Positions 30,420 to 40,406 are shown, counted from the first letter of the stretch. The stretch: 64,000 bases of DNA from a virus (IMGVR_UViG_3300009175_000013:1-64000), one strand, 5' to 3'. Program-made: numbers and translations. Notes: a model not told the origin generated them from the letters alone.

Positions 30420-31284
30420 ATCGGTTATCCTCTGTAGCAACGGAGCGTAACTTCTGTTGCTTGTCGTGGAGAGGGGAATCGGTGAACTCGTTGCTCCGCA
30501 AGCGTATCATCTTCAGGAATCCGGCAACTTGCGCCCGCGACTGTCCCGAAATCCTGACCAATTTCCCGATAATTCCCTCATATGGCCTGTCGTCAGTCTT
30601 AGAGATATACTCCAATGCCTCCAAGACTGCGGCATAATTCTTATTATATTTGAGAAGGTGTCGGGCCTCCGTCAGGAACCGCTGAAGAGCCTCGTTGGTC
30701 TTTGGCGTTGTCTTATGATCCAAATGGCTACGATAAGCATCACTGTTCTTGTAGTCGCGGCTCTCCTTCTTAATATATGCCAGGATGACCGTGCGGGCGA
30801 CCTGACTCCATAAATTGAACACCTTTGAAGTTCCGCGATAGACTATCCTGGAGGGGATCTCGCCGCATTGGGGGCAGTGTATCTTCTGCTTCGCCACATC
30901 GTGCGGCTCTATGATATCGTATTGATGAATAGCTGGATTAAAGATACAGGAGTCCATGGGGCGGATGGTGTTGTAGCACTGAGCACAGTGCACGCGCGCC
31001 TTATACTTATACAATGTTTTTTCAATTTGGCACCAGCCTGTTTGGAACAGATCCATAAAAGCTGATTCTTCTTGCCCTGGATAGATGCGATGCAGGTTGT
31101 GTGCTCGGATGATTTGGCGGATTAGTTCCTCGGTATTGGTCATGATCTGGTCGCGGAGAGTGCGATCAGTGCATCCCGTCCACCGGTACTTGAGCATGAG
31201 GTCTTCGACTTTATTATTGTCGAAGTATAATTTTCTGCCTGGGGTGGTTGTAGTAGGGAAAATAACGACTTCAGGCGACTTCAT
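30403..31284 (-). CDS. late-transcription sigma factor (T4 gp55-like) with an inserted zinc ribbon
   Basis: About 293 residues from ATG 31284 (a TTG at 31305 is an alternative). Region-2-like segments are visible: EELIRQIIRAHNLHRIYP, AFMDLFQTGWCQIEKTLYKY, and VFNLWSQVARTVILAYIKKE, with the aromatic-rich helix typical of gp55 and other minimal sigma factors. Between them lies a four-Cys insert (HCAQC at about 106 and HCPQCG at about 142), a zinc ribbon not found in T4 gp55. The C-terminal part has an HTH-like stretch (LVRISGQSRAQVAGFLKMI). It would direct host RNA polymerase to the late promoters noted in this window. Confidence 0.75.
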   Translation of the reverse strand: MKSPEVVIFPTTTTPGRKLYFDNNKVEDLMLKYRWTGCTDRTLRDQIMTNTEELIRQIIRAHNLHRIYPGQEESAFMDLFQTGWCQIEKTLYKYKARVHCAQCYNTIRPMDSCIFNPAIHQYDIIEPHDVAKQKIHCPQCGEIPSRIVYRGTSKVFNLWSQVARTVILAYIKKESRDYKNSDAYRSHLDHKTTPKTNEALQRFLTEARHLLKYNKNYAAVLEALEYISKTDDRPYEGIIGKLVRISGQSRAQVAGFLKMIRLRSNEFTDSPLHDKQQKLRSVATEDNRYDMEE

Positions 31285-31384
31285 AATCTTACTCGATTCT
31301 GGCAAGAGGTGCCGGCCATGACTGTGGCGATATATTATAAATACTGACCCGTAATTCTATTATGCCACTTTAGATACCCACAAG

Positions 31385-32926
31385 TCAATATTTGGGCCGC
31401 CGGAACCTGGAACGGATAAATTTATAAACATCCACCACGCCATTCTTAAACACGATCTTGGCATCATATCCCATGCTGGCCACCGCCCTAATCCGGCTAC
31501 GAGAATGATCATATAGATAGTGGTTGCACAGAAAGAAGAAATCATAGATCGTGGCGTGGCCACGCTTATTCACCCGCACTGCCCTCCCTAACTTCTGACT
31601 AAAGTCTGACTCTAACTTGCCGCCAGTGGCAATGATCAGAGTCTCGCACCCGCCCTTCAAATCCATGCCTCGTTTAACGATCTTACCGCCAATGAGCACA
31701 TTGACATGCCGCGACTCGAAATTCTTAATTGCCTCCTTTCGATCTTTCATCGAGTGATCGCCACAGATAAACTTAGACCCCGCAATGGCCAGCTCCAGAG
31801 CGTAGCCGAGAGGCTTACTCTCTACTAGAATTAGCACCCCGTGGGTTGGATCGCCCCTGGTGCACTTCGCCACCAGCTTCGCCACCAGGCTGTGGAATTG
31901 CGTATTGCCGATTAGATGTTCCTGAACAGCAATGTCGAAGGCCGATTTGTCCTTGATCAACCCTTCATCGCCGAACGCGATCGCAATATAATCAACTGGA
32001 ATAATACGATGGATCTCTTCGAGACGGTCCTTGCCCACATGAAAAATGACCGAGCCCAAATGCTCCTTAAGCACTATGGCTTGAACTGGCTTACTCTTAT
32101 CGTAGGGAGTCCCACTAAAGCCAAAACGGTATCGACCCTTGAACCAATGCCAGAAAAGGTTCTTCCATTGAGCGCTGACGGCACAATCACATTCGTCAAC
32201 CAACAATAGCTCACACCGCGCGATAATCTCACGCAGCTTCTTAGCGTTGTTCCTCCGCGTCTTCCAGGCTGCCATCTTCTTGGCGTAACTCTCCGGGGTA
32301 TCCTTCTTCAAATGGTCGGGCGGCGGGGGAATGATCAGCGACTGAAACGACCCTACAATAATCTGCTGGCCATTGGGACGCTTACCGGCATAGAACATGC
32401 CGATTTCCTCGGCGGCTTTCCGTAGCTCTAGCCTTTCCTTGATCTGATCTACCACCACGGTCATGTCACAAAGGATTACAGTGGGGCAATTGTAGGCCTT
32501 GGCGATGCCGGCCATCATTTCGGTCTTCCCACCCCCAGTCTTGCAGGAGATAGTCCCAACCTCCTCCTTGCAACATACCTGGATCGCCTCCACCTGGTGA
32601 TCATCTAGTATGATATTGTGCAAATAATCTTTGGTGATGGTAGCAGGATCCGGCATAAGATGCTTGGCCGGGCCACGCTCATCACGAACCATAAGCGGCA
32701 TCCCATGCTTATCACAGACCCGCTTCAACTCCCCCAACAATGGCCTGGCTAGCCGGTGGTGGGCCTTATTATACTTGTGATAAACGCCATCAAAGAATCC
32801 GCTAGATAGATCCAAGTATTGCTGCCGAGGGTGGCGGACACTAAATTCCTTATCTAGAGTACTCTCCTCCTGGGCAGTGATCTGCTCAATGTAGATCCAC
32901 TTATTATCAAAGATCCGAGCGAGCAT
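31385..32926 (-). CDS. SF2 DNA helicase (UvsW-like)
   Basis: 513 residues. Motif I is ISCKTGGGKTEMM, motif II is LLLVDECDCA, motif III is RFGFSGTPYD, and motif VI is SQKLGRAVRVNKRG; RGMDLKGG and IIATGGK lie between. Such helicases in T4-like phages unwind R-loops and branched DNA and remodel recombination intermediates. Its start overlaps the upstream stop (TGATG at 32928-32924). Length is close to T4 UvsW (about 500). Confidence 0.88.
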   Translation of the reverse strand: MLARIFDNKWIYIEQITAQEESTLDKEFSVRHPRQQYLDLSSGFFDGVYHKYNKAHHRLARPLLGELKRVCDKHGMPLMVRDERGPAKHLMPDPATITKDYLHNIILDDHQVEAIQVCCKEEVGTISCKTGGGKTEMMAGIAKAYNCPTVILCDMTVVVDQIKERLELRKAAEEIGMFYAGKRPNGQQIIVGSFQSLIIPPPPDHLKKDTPESYAKKMAAWKTRRNNAKKLREIIARCELLLVDECDCAVSAQWKNLFWHWFKGRYRFGFSGTPYDKSKPVQAIVLKEHLGSVIFHVGKDRLEEIHRIIPVDYIAIAFGDEGLIKDKSAFDIAVQEHLIGNTQFHSLVAKLVAKCTRGDPTHGVLILVESKPLGYALELAIAGSKFICGDHSMKDRKEAIKNFESRHVNVLIGGKIVKRGMDLKGGCETLIIATGGKLESDFSQKLGRAVRVNKRGHATIYDFFFLCNHYLYDHSRSRIRAVASMGYDAKIVFKNGVVDVYKFIRSRFRRPKY

Positions 32927-33555
32927 CAGTCAGTCCTAAAATCAGCACCCAGAATAGCCCTAATTCTACATTTCAGCGAAGCATTTCGATAGAGTTTGCA
33001 CCTAATATGGAATAAATCGGCATAATTAGGTACCATTCCTCTTTCTACCCCGCATAGCCGATCAATTGCCATGCCCGCTTTTCTAGATACAGCCAGGAAA
33101 TTCCTGGATATCTCCCCACGCATATACCATCGCACAATGTTGGGCAGGCCACGCGGGGTATTCCGTGCTGAGGCGTCGGCTGAATTAAAAAGAGCCAGGT
33201 CTGACTCCAATTTGGTCAACAGCCCATATTGGTGCCCCTGAGCCTCAGCGGCTATTTTCGTGCACTCCTCCAGTATCTGATCGTTGGTTAGTAAGGCCAG
33301 ACCCTTGCGAAGCTGCTTATGGGTCATAGCATACTGAACAACTGCTTCGACGATCCGAATGGTTGCCTCTTCACTGGCACCCAATTCTTCGACTTTCAGA
33401 GCAAAATTGACTAAATACCGCCACTTGTAGGTCTTCTCGGGAGGAGTGTCCGCAGGAAACGCGATCACCACGCCCGCCTTCCGAAAGGCATCCTGGCAGT
33501 ATTTGAAGAGCCTGAAGATTTTAACCTTGTCCGGAGCTATCACAATGTCTGACAC
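32926..33555 (-). CDS. hypothetical protein
   Basis: About 209 residues from GTG 33555, or a few residues shorter from an internal GTG. Helical throughout, with a basic C-terminus (LCGVERGMVPNYADLFHIRC). It overlaps the start of the divergent gene at 33545. Coupled to the helicase gene downstream, so a replication or recombination accessory role is possible. Confidence 0.6.
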   Translation of the reverse strand: MSDIVIAPDKVKIFRLFKYCQDAFRKAGVVIAFPADTPPEKTYKWRYLVNFALKVEELGASEEATIRIVEAVVQYAMTHKQLRKGLALLTNDQILEECTKIAAEAQGHQYGLLTKLESDLALFNSADASARNTPRGLPNIVRWYMRGEISRNFLAVSRKAGMAIDRLCGVERGMVPNYADLFHIRCKLYRNASLKCRIRAILGADFRTD

Positions 33556-33838
33556 GCCAACCTCCGAACCTCAAAATACGACGCCGACACCCCCAGACCG
33601 CCTCCACCCAGGCGGGACACCGCTGACTGATGGGGCGTCAAAGCGTGAATTATTCTTCAAAGGATTTTCCGAGCAGCTAGAAGCCCAGGGGGTCAAAGTA
33701 GCCTTCGCTTTCATCTACGACCAAGACGCCAAAGAGCCACTAGTCTTCTGCAAAGGCAATCTATATCAAGTCACCAAGGCGGCGGTGGAATTCGCCCGCT
33801 TCATGAAGCATAAACTCGACGAGGATCTAACCGTATGA
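33545..33838 (+). CDS. hypothetical protein
   Basis: 97 residues. Pro/Thr-rich N-terminus, then a compact alpha/beta part (GVKVAFAFIYDQDAKEPLVF). Its TGA overlaps the ATG of the methyltransferase (ATGA), so the two are coupled. Confidence 0.6.
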   Translation: MSDTPTSEPQNTTPTPPDRLHPGGTPLTDGASKRELFFKGFSEQLEAQGVKVAFAFIYDQDAKEPLVFCKGNLYQVTKAAVEFARFMKHKLDEDLTV

Positions 33839-34587
33839 ACACCAAGCTCTGCTGGACCAGTACCTGCCTCCACGGCGATAGCCTAGGTTGGATGCGCCAA
33901 CAAATCGTGCCATTCGCCGATCTGATTATCGCCGACCCGCCCTTCAACATCGGGTGGAAGTACGATGCATACCAAGACAAACGCGCTTCCGGGGACTACC
34001 TGGGCTGGACTACTGAGTGGATCACCGAAGCGAAGCGGCTGCTCAAGCCAACCGGGAATCTCCTCATCTGCATGGGGGACGAATACGTCTCGGACATAGA
34101 TGTTATCTGCCGCCACACCCTGAAGCTGAGCCGCCAGAACTGGATAGTCTGGCACTACTCTTTCGGGCAATCTGGCACCCTCGAAAGCCGCACAGGCTTT
34201 ACTCGCAGCAAGACCCACGTGCTGCGATATTCCTTGGGGAAGCCATATTTCAATGCCGCCGCTGTCGCCGAGCCGTCTGACCGCCAATTAAAGTATCACG
34301 ACAAAAGAGCAGACCCACGGGGTAAGTGCCCAAATGATGTGTTTATCTTCAAGCGCGTCTGCGGCACCCACGTTGAGCGAGTGCGTGGTGTTAGCACCCA
34401 AATGCCTGTGGCCCTGCTCGAGAAATGGGTTAAGGCGATGTGCCCAGAAGATGGCTTCGTGTTCGACCCATTCCCAGGCAGTGGGGCCAGCTTGATAGCC
34501 GCCAAGCGGCTCAATCGACAATATGTGGGGGTAGAGCTAAGCGAAACCTACCACCGGCTAATCCTAGCCAGACTGGCGAAGGCCTAG
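33835..34587 (+). CDS. DNA methyltransferase (N6-adenine or N4-cytosine, beta-type motif order)
   Basis: 250 residues. Catalytic motif IV is IADPPFNIGW near the N-terminus (about residue 30), and the AdoMet-binding motif I is FDPFPGSGASLIAAKRLNRQ near the C-terminus (about 215). This order is the beta class. No partner nuclease is adjacent, so it is probably an orphan phage methyltransferase that protects DNA from host restriction. It ends in TAG and overlaps the convergent gp6 gene by 4 bp. Confidence 0.88.
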   Translation: MNTKLCWTSTCLHGDSLGWMRQQIVPFADLIIADPPFNIGWKYDAYQDKRASGDYLGWTTEWITEAKRLLKPTGNLLICMGDEYVSDIDVICRHTLKLSRQNWIVWHYSFGQSGTLESRTGFTRSKTHVLRYSLGKPYFNAAAVAEPSDRQLKYHDKRADPRGKCPNDVFIFKRVCGTHVERVRGVSTQMPVALLEKWVKAMCPEDGFVFDPFPGSGASLIAAKRLNRQYVGVELSETYHRLILARLAKA

Positions 34588-36170
34588 CGGACTTCGTAAT
34601 AGTACCGGATTTCCTTGTTGCCGAGCGTGAGCAATTCGTTCACGTCCACGCCGGTTCCACCTTCCGTCCCAGCAGCCGTATTCACATCGTTGGTCGGCAA
34701 AATATTGTTCGCGGGGGCGAATAGATCCACATACTTCACCCCATCCACGCTGCCAATAGCCTGCTGCAGCTTAGAAGTGAATAGCCCCTGCCCCATGCTC
34801 CAATTGGCAATGTTAAAGAAATCGGCAATGGCCTTCTCAACATTGACCTTAACCACGGAAGCGTCAGCACTCCGGCTCATAACTACTGTCAAATCCAGAT
34901 CGACGGCCTTGATCTTGCCATCCAGCACCGATACGCTATCGGTCAGTGTATTCAGCTCATCCACATAGCTCTGGACGGCCCGCTTTAGCCCCTCATTGGC
35001 GGCGATTGGTTGATCTGGACCGATCGCCAGAACGTACAGCTCAACCAAATTGGTATTGATGTCCGTCCGTACTGTCGCGGCGGCCTTGGCTATCGAACCA
35101 TATACAGGATGGCTATATGACCCAACCAGTTGCGCATAATCCGAGCCAGTGACAATCGAATTGTGGGTGGCAAAATCGCGTGGGGCACGTGATTTGGCCT
35201 GGTCGATGGTCTCAGCGTCAACCCCGCCAGAACTAGGAGTGACATTCCGGAAGAGCACGGTAACGGGGGCAGTATACGGGTAATTCGGCGTGACCGGCCT
35301 GGTCTCACTAATCACCCCGACGCCAATTCTGCCAATGGCCCCACCACCGAGGCGATAGGTGCATTTGATATCCGCCCCCGCTTGCGGGATAGCTCCGGTT
35401 ATGTTGTCTCCGAATATAAATTCGATTCGCTTGCTAAAAATCCTAGCTTCAAACACCTTATCGTTGGCCCCCGCCTTCTCGATGGCATCAATCTGGTTCC
35501 ATTCAGTAGTGATGCTATCGAGAATAACCTCCACCTTCAGGGGCGATTCTAGGATATTCTCGCTGGTATTGACGGTGATGATCTGACCGGCTGACCCGTC
35601 ACTGGAAGACACAGTAAAATCGGTTACTCCCTGTACCCCATATGCGATTACAGCCCGTTTCCCCGCTGGGATCACAATATCGCCAGCCAGGTCGGTGGGT
35701 GATCTGAACACTTCATAGCCAATCGAGGCCCCCGTGCTCCCTTTGATGGTGAACTTCTGTGCAGCTGAAATGGCGACATCTGAACCAACTGGGCTGGACA
35801 CTGAGCACTCAATATCCACCACTGCTGGTGTGGCACGCCTGATGGTCTGGCCGATTAGGACTAGGTGATTGGCCACTGCTTCCGGGTCGGTCGCAGTGGG
35901 TAGGAATCCCTGATTGCCCTGCATATCGCCGCGAAGACTGAGCACGCCGGTGAGATAAGAGATGAGTTCCAACAGCATGATAATGCCGTTATTGCTCACG
36001 AAGTCGTTGAAATCATTGGGAAAGTAGGTCTTGATATACTCTACAGTAGCCCGCCGCGCGGTGGCAAATTCCAGGGCACTGAAGTCGATCTTGCGCAGCT
36101 CCGAGGGAGGCAGCAAGACGCTGAATTCCTCGGGGCTAGTGGGTAGTTTAAAGAGGGTTTCTTCAGACAT
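34584..36170 (-). CDS. baseplate wedge protein (T4 gp6-like, Baseplate_J)
   Basis: 528 residues. The N-terminal DFSALEFATARRATVEYIKT then YFPNDFNDFVSNNGIIMLLE matches the gp6/Baseplate_J start. The central part is beta-rich, and the C-terminus has the ...VYVLAIGPDQPIAAN-like and SVSVLDGKIKAVDLDLTV segments of that family. It forms the inner ring of the baseplate wedges. Adjacent to gp25, as in many contractile systems. Confidence 0.85.
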   Translation of the reverse strand: MSEETLFKLPTSPEEFSVLLPPSELRKIDFSALEFATARRATVEYIKTYFPNDFNDFVSNNGIIMLLELISYLTGVLSLRGDMQGNQGFLPTATDPEAVANHLVLIGQTIRRATPAVVDIECSVSSPVGSDVAISAAQKFTIKGSTGASIGYEVFRSPTDLAGDIVIPAGKRAVIAYGVQGVTDFTVSSSDGSAGQIITVNTSENILESPLKVEVILDSITTEWNQIDAIEKAGANDKVFEARIFSKRIEFIFGDNITGAIPQAGADIKCTYRLGGGAIGRIGVGVISETRPVTPNYPYTAPVTVLFRNVTPSSGGVDAETIDQAKSRAPRDFATHNSIVTGSDYAQLVGSYSHPVYGSIAKAAATVRTDINTNLVELYVLAIGPDQPIAANEGLKRAVQSYVDELNTLTDSVSVLDGKIKAVDLDLTVVMSRSADASVVKVNVEKAIADFFNIANWSMGQGLFTSKLQQAIGSVDGVKYVDLFAPANNILPTNDVNTAAGTEGGTGVDVNELLTLGNKEIRYYYEVR

Positions 36171-36557
36171 TTAGGCCTCCGTAGCCTGCTGCATTGGCAA
36201 ATTAAGTTCGATCTCGAAGGTTTGGTTGGGCTGGTCAGTAAATGTACCACTCACGGTAATGTTGACCATGTGCTTTTCTTCATCGGTTGTAATATTAACT
36301 GCCGCCTGCACCCTTGGCTCATATTGAGAAATAGCAGACTGAATATTGGATATTAGTCCGCTAATCCCTTGCTGGTCGATATTCTCGAACAAGTACTGCT
36401 TAATGCCAGTCCCCCAAGTGGGGCGCATCATCCGTTCTCCCGGAGACGTCATCAGCAGCTGCAGCAGGTCATTCTTGATAATTCTATCGCCCGATTGCTG
36501 CGACAGAATGTTCTGCTGACCGCCAATAAATGGTGGGTTCCACCCTTTGTAAATCAT
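36171..36557 (-). CDS. baseplate wedge protein (gp25-like)
   Basis: 128 residues. DRIIKNDLLQLLMTSPGERM then MRPTWGTGIKQYLFENID is the conserved GPW/gp25 signature (T-xPGER-x-x-P-x-G). It is the nucleation site of sheath polymerisation in contractile tails. It follows gp6 with no gap and overlaps the upstream stop. Confidence 0.92.
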   Translation of the reverse strand: MIYKGWNPPFIGGQQNILSQQSGDRIIKNDLLQLLMTSPGERMMRPTWGTGIKQYLFENIDQQGISGLISNIQSAISQYEPRVQAAVNITTDEEKHMVNITVSGTFTDQPNQTFEIELNLPMQQATEA

Positions 36558-37270
36558 TAATCCACCAACGCAGCTAGTGCACGTAGCTGATCCTGTTTTT
36601 GCTGAACCTGGGCTGGAATAGCATTTAGTTCAGCCACCACAGCATCTAGGCTGCTCTGGGCCTGGGTCTGGGCAGCCACCGCTTTGGCCTTGGCATTTTG
36701 GATAGGCACATTGCCCGAATCGGTGCTCAAGATCACATCCAAGCCACTGATAACCGTGGTAGCTTCATTAATGGTCTTCTGGTAGCTGACGGCGTCAACT
36801 CCCAGTAAATCCTTGTGTCTCTGCAACTCACCAAGCTCCGCTAGGATTACCTGTTGGGCCTTGGCGGCCCCTGCCGACACGCTAGCCATATCAGCACTGT
36901 CCAGCCCAACATCCTCTCCGTTGACATAATACTGGTCGTGCTGGGTATCAATGGAGGAGTCTACCGAGGTCACGGTTGCGGTTGCTACCGTATCGAACCC
37001 CAAAACCTGCCCAACATAAAATAGGGAATTGCCAGACACAACATCGCTGGGCCTATTATCCTTGGTGGTAAAGACCAAGGCACCGAGCGCGGCCCGGTTG
37101 ACCGGCGGGACATCCCTCTGACGTGCCCCAATACCAGATGGGATCTGGCTGAAATTCAGCGACGATCGTGGCGGGTCATTATTGCTGATGGTATAGACTA
37201 CACTGGTGTCGTCCGAGGGAGTCTTCGGAAGAACATTACTATATGAACCTGTGGGGTGGCTTAGGATCAT
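36557..37270 (-). CDS. baseplate-region protein of unknown function
   Basis: 237 residues. N-terminal 120 residues are Ser/Thr-rich and beta-prone; residues 125-235 form an Ala/Gln-rich coiled coil (AKAVAAQTQAQSSLDAVVAE). It lies between gp5-like and gp25-like genes and overlaps both. Probably a baseplate or fibre-attachment component. Confidence 0.6.
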   Translation of the reverse strand: MILSHPTGSYSNVLPKTPSDDTSVVYTISNNDPPRSSLNFSQIPSGIGARQRDVPPVNRAALGALVFTTKDNRPSDVVSGNSLFYVGQVLGFDTVATATVTSVDSSIDTQHDQYYVNGEDVGLDSADMASVSAGAAKAQQVILAELGELQRHKDLLGVDAVSYQKTINEATTVISGLDVILSTDSGNVPIQNAKAKAVAAQTQAQSSLDAVVAELNAIPAQVQQKQDQLRALAALVD

Positions 37271-39417
37271 TCACCTAACCTATTCGTAGGCTGCGTAGCC
37301 GATGGTACAGTCTCTAGTTCTACATTTGATACGGGGTAACCACCTCCAGATTGGGCACCAACTCCCTTCCCACTTACCTCCTTGGGTTTATCAATGGTCG
37401 GGAAGAAAGCAAAAATGTTCTTGGCGTGAATGTCGGCATTGGTCTTCAGAGCGTTGGCATCTAGGGTGAAGCTGGTCCCGCCGGACTCCAGTCTGATTTC
37501 ATTGGCCTTCATTTCTATAACGTTACCCTTTAGCTTGAGAGTCTTACCCGCCACCACCTCAACATCCCCACTGCAGTAAATCTGTACCTTACCATCGGTG
37601 CCGTTATGAATGACCACCTTATTCTTACTATCATCCATCCAAATTAGCATGTCTTTGCCATCTTTGGCACGCCACACGCCCAGCGAGTTCTTGCGGCTAA
37701 ACCACATCCCACGCTTATCGTGGTCTATCACCTCCGTCCATGGGTCATCCTGGGGGGCGTCATGAATTTCTAGGCCGGCAAATTCGCCGCTGGCTGCCTC
37801 GCCCAGTTTCTTGCCCTTCGACGCGTCCCCGTGCCCAGCCCTGGTCTTAAGACGAATCAGTTCGCGTCCGTGGTCGATGATGAGGTGATGGGTTTTGGCG
37901 GCGGCTTCCTGGCTGTCGATGGACTTATCTAAAAATTCATTGTCGTCAAGATATTTCCACTTGGTCGGGACGTCGGGGAGCCGCGAGCAGATCGTGAGCG
38001 ACTCTTCGTTGTCGTCCATTCCCATGACTTGGCCAAGCGGTGTGCCCCATGCCGTATGGTTCTTGCTTGGACGCTCGTCGAACTGCCAGAAGTACCCCCT
38101 GGGATCACCGCTCTTTTTCGCATAGTCTGCCTTCGCACCGGGGGTAGCCCTGCCCTTAATTAGAACACCAATTCCTATTTCCTGATTGAGTCGAGCTGCG
38201 GCGGACGAGCTAAATGGGGCTAGATATTTCCCTCCGTCGTGGCTGCCGCGGTCATCGGCGACTATCTTAATCCCGCTCCGAGTAACGAAACGGAGCATCC
38301 GCATGTCGCGGCTGCCATATTGATTCCAGTCTGACTTAGTCTTGCTATACTGATCCTCCCGATCCAAGTAGGTGTTCTTGGCTTCGTCCAGGAGGAGCCG
38401 CGAGACAAACTCATCGTTCTCGGGGTCGAATCCAATATCGCACAGCTCAATCAGCATCCCGCCCTTGGTACGCAATTTAACCCATCGCTGATCGTCACCG
38501 CTGCCGATGGTCTTTTTCTGGTCAGACCACTCGCCTGGCCGAGAGCTATTCCAGCCGACGTCGCGCATTTCCAGCTTATTACCATATCTGGAAAGGAACA
38601 TGATCTTGCGCATATCATAGCTGGTGGGGTGATCTTCGTGGATGATCTTCTGGAGATCTAGCCAGCGCTTGATTTCGAATTTTTCATCTTTATCGAAGTC
38701 GCCGCTGAACTCACCCTTATCCCCATTTAATTTCCAGTTATACCCGACATCAGACTGGAGAAGAATCATGCCATACTTGGTGGCACGCAGCATCATCTTG
38801 GAGTCTGGGTTGTTGGCAATAGGTTTATTGGCGGCTTGGGAGAATTTACCCTTTGAGAGAGGGTCAGCTTCAGCCGGAGGTGGTGTAATATCATGCTCGG
38901 TTGGGAAGAAGCCGGTGGCATCATGCATGTCCAGATTACCGTAGCGATCCTGCCACCCATGGCTCATGGGCCTGCCATCTTTAGGGAGATAATCCTTGTT
39001 GTAATCTTGAGGCTTATCGGCTATATCACTATTTTGGCCGACCGGGATCTGAGTCTCGCCGTATAATGATGGTAGGGCGTAGAATTTTCTCCTAGTGGGG
39101 GTGGCGAAACCAGTGCAGATCGGCCCATATGGATGATTCTTCTCAAATGAGATCCAGACCCAGTCTCCGATACATGGGTAGGAGAACCTTCCGGCCCGCT
39201 TTCCGCCAAGATCTGAGGCAGTTACAGCCCACGGGCAATCCTCTGGTTTTAGGTCCCAGTCGTGTAGATCTGGGATTTTAAATTTAATGCGGCGGGATTG
39301 TAGTGCATCATTGGTCTCTACGACTACAGCTCGATAGGAGCCAGGGAAGCGAAGGTTAAGCGGCTTGGTCCTAGTCTGGAAGAACGCGTTCCAAGCTGCT
39401 TCAAATGAGTCTTGCAT
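37267..39417 (-). CDS. baseplate hub spike (gp5/VgrG-like)
   Basis: 716 residues. The N-terminal 100 residues look like an OB fold (GSYRAVVVETNDALQSRRIK, with PCIGDWVWISFEKNHPYGPI). The end is a beta-helix-like repeat of VKIYCSG-DVEVVAGK-TLKLKGN-VIEMKAN type, as in phage spikes. The long middle (about residues 130-600) has DMHDATG- and LRTKGGMLIELCDIGF-like repeats. It punctures the outer envelope when the sheath contracts. No lysozyme domain is apparent. Confidence 0.75.
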   Translation of the reverse strand: MQDSFEAAWNAFFQTRTKPLNLRFPGSYRAVVVETNDALQSRRIKFKIPDLHDWDLKPEDCPWAVTASDLGGKRAGRFSYPCIGDWVWISFEKNHPYGPICTGFATPTRRKFYALPSLYGETQIPVGQNSDIADKPQDYNKDYLPKDGRPMSHGWQDRYGNLDMHDATGFFPTEHDITPPPAEADPLSKGKFSQAANKPIANNPDSKMMLRATKYGMILLQSDVGYNWKLNGDKGEFSGDFDKDEKFEIKRWLDLQKIIHEDHPTSYDMRKIMFLSRYGNKLEMRDVGWNSSRPGEWSDQKKTIGSGDDQRWVKLRTKGGMLIELCDIGFDPENDEFVSRLLLDEAKNTYLDREDQYSKTKSDWNQYGSRDMRMLRFVTRSGIKIVADDRGSHDGGKYLAPFSSSAAARLNQEIGIGVLIKGRATPGAKADYAKKSGDPRGYFWQFDERPSKNHTAWGTPLGQVMGMDDNEESLTICSRLPDVPTKWKYLDDNEFLDKSIDSQEAAAKTHHLIIDHGRELIRLKTRAGHGDASKGKKLGEAASGEFAGLEIHDAPQDDPWTEVIDHDKRGMWFSRKNSLGVWRAKDGKDMLIWMDDSKNKVVIHNGTDGKVQIYCSGDVEVVAGKTLKLKGNVIEMKANEIRLESGGTSFTLDANALKTNADIHAKNIFAFFPTIDKPKEVSGKGVGAQSGGGYPVSNVELETVPSATQPTNRLGE

Positions 39418-39418
39418 A

Positions 39419-39736
39419 TTATTGTCCAGACTGGCTGGCGTCCATGGATAGAACCGATGCTCGGTCTGGGATTGCGACCTGGTCTCCAGCCCTGGGCCAG
39501 TTAATATCTGTGATTTTATTATAATACATAATGACCCACCAGAGGTCAGTCGAACCTAAGTACCGCATGGCTATTAAATCACACCTGCCAACCAGGTCTG
39601 AAGTCGCAATAACATATTGCCCAGGCTGATCATTAACCCAATTAAACCCCGGCCATACTCCAATGGTATCATGGCCTTTGTGGCTAATGGCTGCGGTGTA
39701 GCGGTATCGCGAATTTATCGGCAGAGACACTGGCAT
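39419..39736 (-). CDS. gp53-like baseplate wedge protein
   Basis: 105 residues. DLIAMRYLGSTDLWWVIMYY then NKITDINWPRAGDQVAIP has the W-x-I-x-x-x-N-x-I...P-x-x-G-x-x-I-x-x-P pattern shared by gp53 and LysM-like tail proteins. Position in the baseplate cluster fits. Confidence 0.7.
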   Translation of the reverse strand: MPVSLPINSRYRYTAAISHKGHDTIGVWPGFNWVNDQPGQYVIATSDLVGRCDLIAMRYLGSTDLWWVIMYYNKITDINWPRAGDQVAIPDRASVLSMDASQSGQ

Positions 39737-39737
39737 A

Positions 39738-40406
39738 TTAATACCACTCCGGATTTCCTACCAATTCATTGGCTGACTTGAGCCATTCCATATTTAGCAT
39801 CGCCTTTTTGTTTTTGTCTTCCGCTTTGGACCACAATTTCAGCTTCATAGAGAGGTCTGTCCGCAACGGGAATATGGTTCCAGCATCGTTTATGAGAACA
39901 TCGCCATACTTTACGTCAACCCCATCGGATCTAAAGCTGAACGATGATATACCAGCATGTGGCGACCCAACGACGTCATATGCCCTGAACTGCACTGCCA
40001 TGCTATTCTGAGTCAACTCAGAGAACATGGACATGTAGAAGAAACCCCTGATCTTTTTCACTATACTAGCAATGCTCTCCGCAGTCCATGACTGATCCCC
40101 ACGGCCAATGCTGCTGCCAGTTACAATGTAGTGCCACTCTATGTGTATTTCTCTTGCTTTTGACCCCTTAAAGACAACCAGTGGCTCGATGTTTCTAAGG
40201 TTGGTCTCCTCCCACTCTATTTGTTTATTGTCGGATTTAACAATCAGTGGGAACTGAAACGGCACCCACCCGCCAGAGCCAGGCAGCCCAACGTCAGCTC
40301 CACGCTTAACCACATTGCCTTTCTTATCAGTGGCGTCGCCATGTAGCAGCATCATGTAGCAGCCTCTACTTAGTGTTGTATCTATTGGCGCAAAGCTAAA
40401 AGACAT
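39738..40406 (-). CDS. tail/baseplate protein downstream of the tape measure
   Basis: 222 residues, beta-rich (WVPFQFPLIVKSDNKQIEWE, FSFRSDGVDVKYGDVLIND). It starts 3 nt after the tape-measure TAG and in the same frame. It is likely a tube-cap or hub-linker protein by position; no specific family recognised. Confidence 0.65.
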   Translation of the reverse strand: MSFSFAPIDTTLSRGCYMMLLHGDATDKKGNVVKRGADVGLPGSGGWVPFQFPLIVKSDNKQIEWEETNLRNIEPLVVFKGSKAREIHIEWHYIVTGSSIGRGDQSWTAESIASIVKKIRGFFYMSMFSELTQNSMAVQFRAYDVVGSPHAGISSFSFRSDGVDVKYGDVLINDAGTIFPLRTDLSMKLKLWSKAEDKNKKAMLNMEWLKSANELVGNPEWY

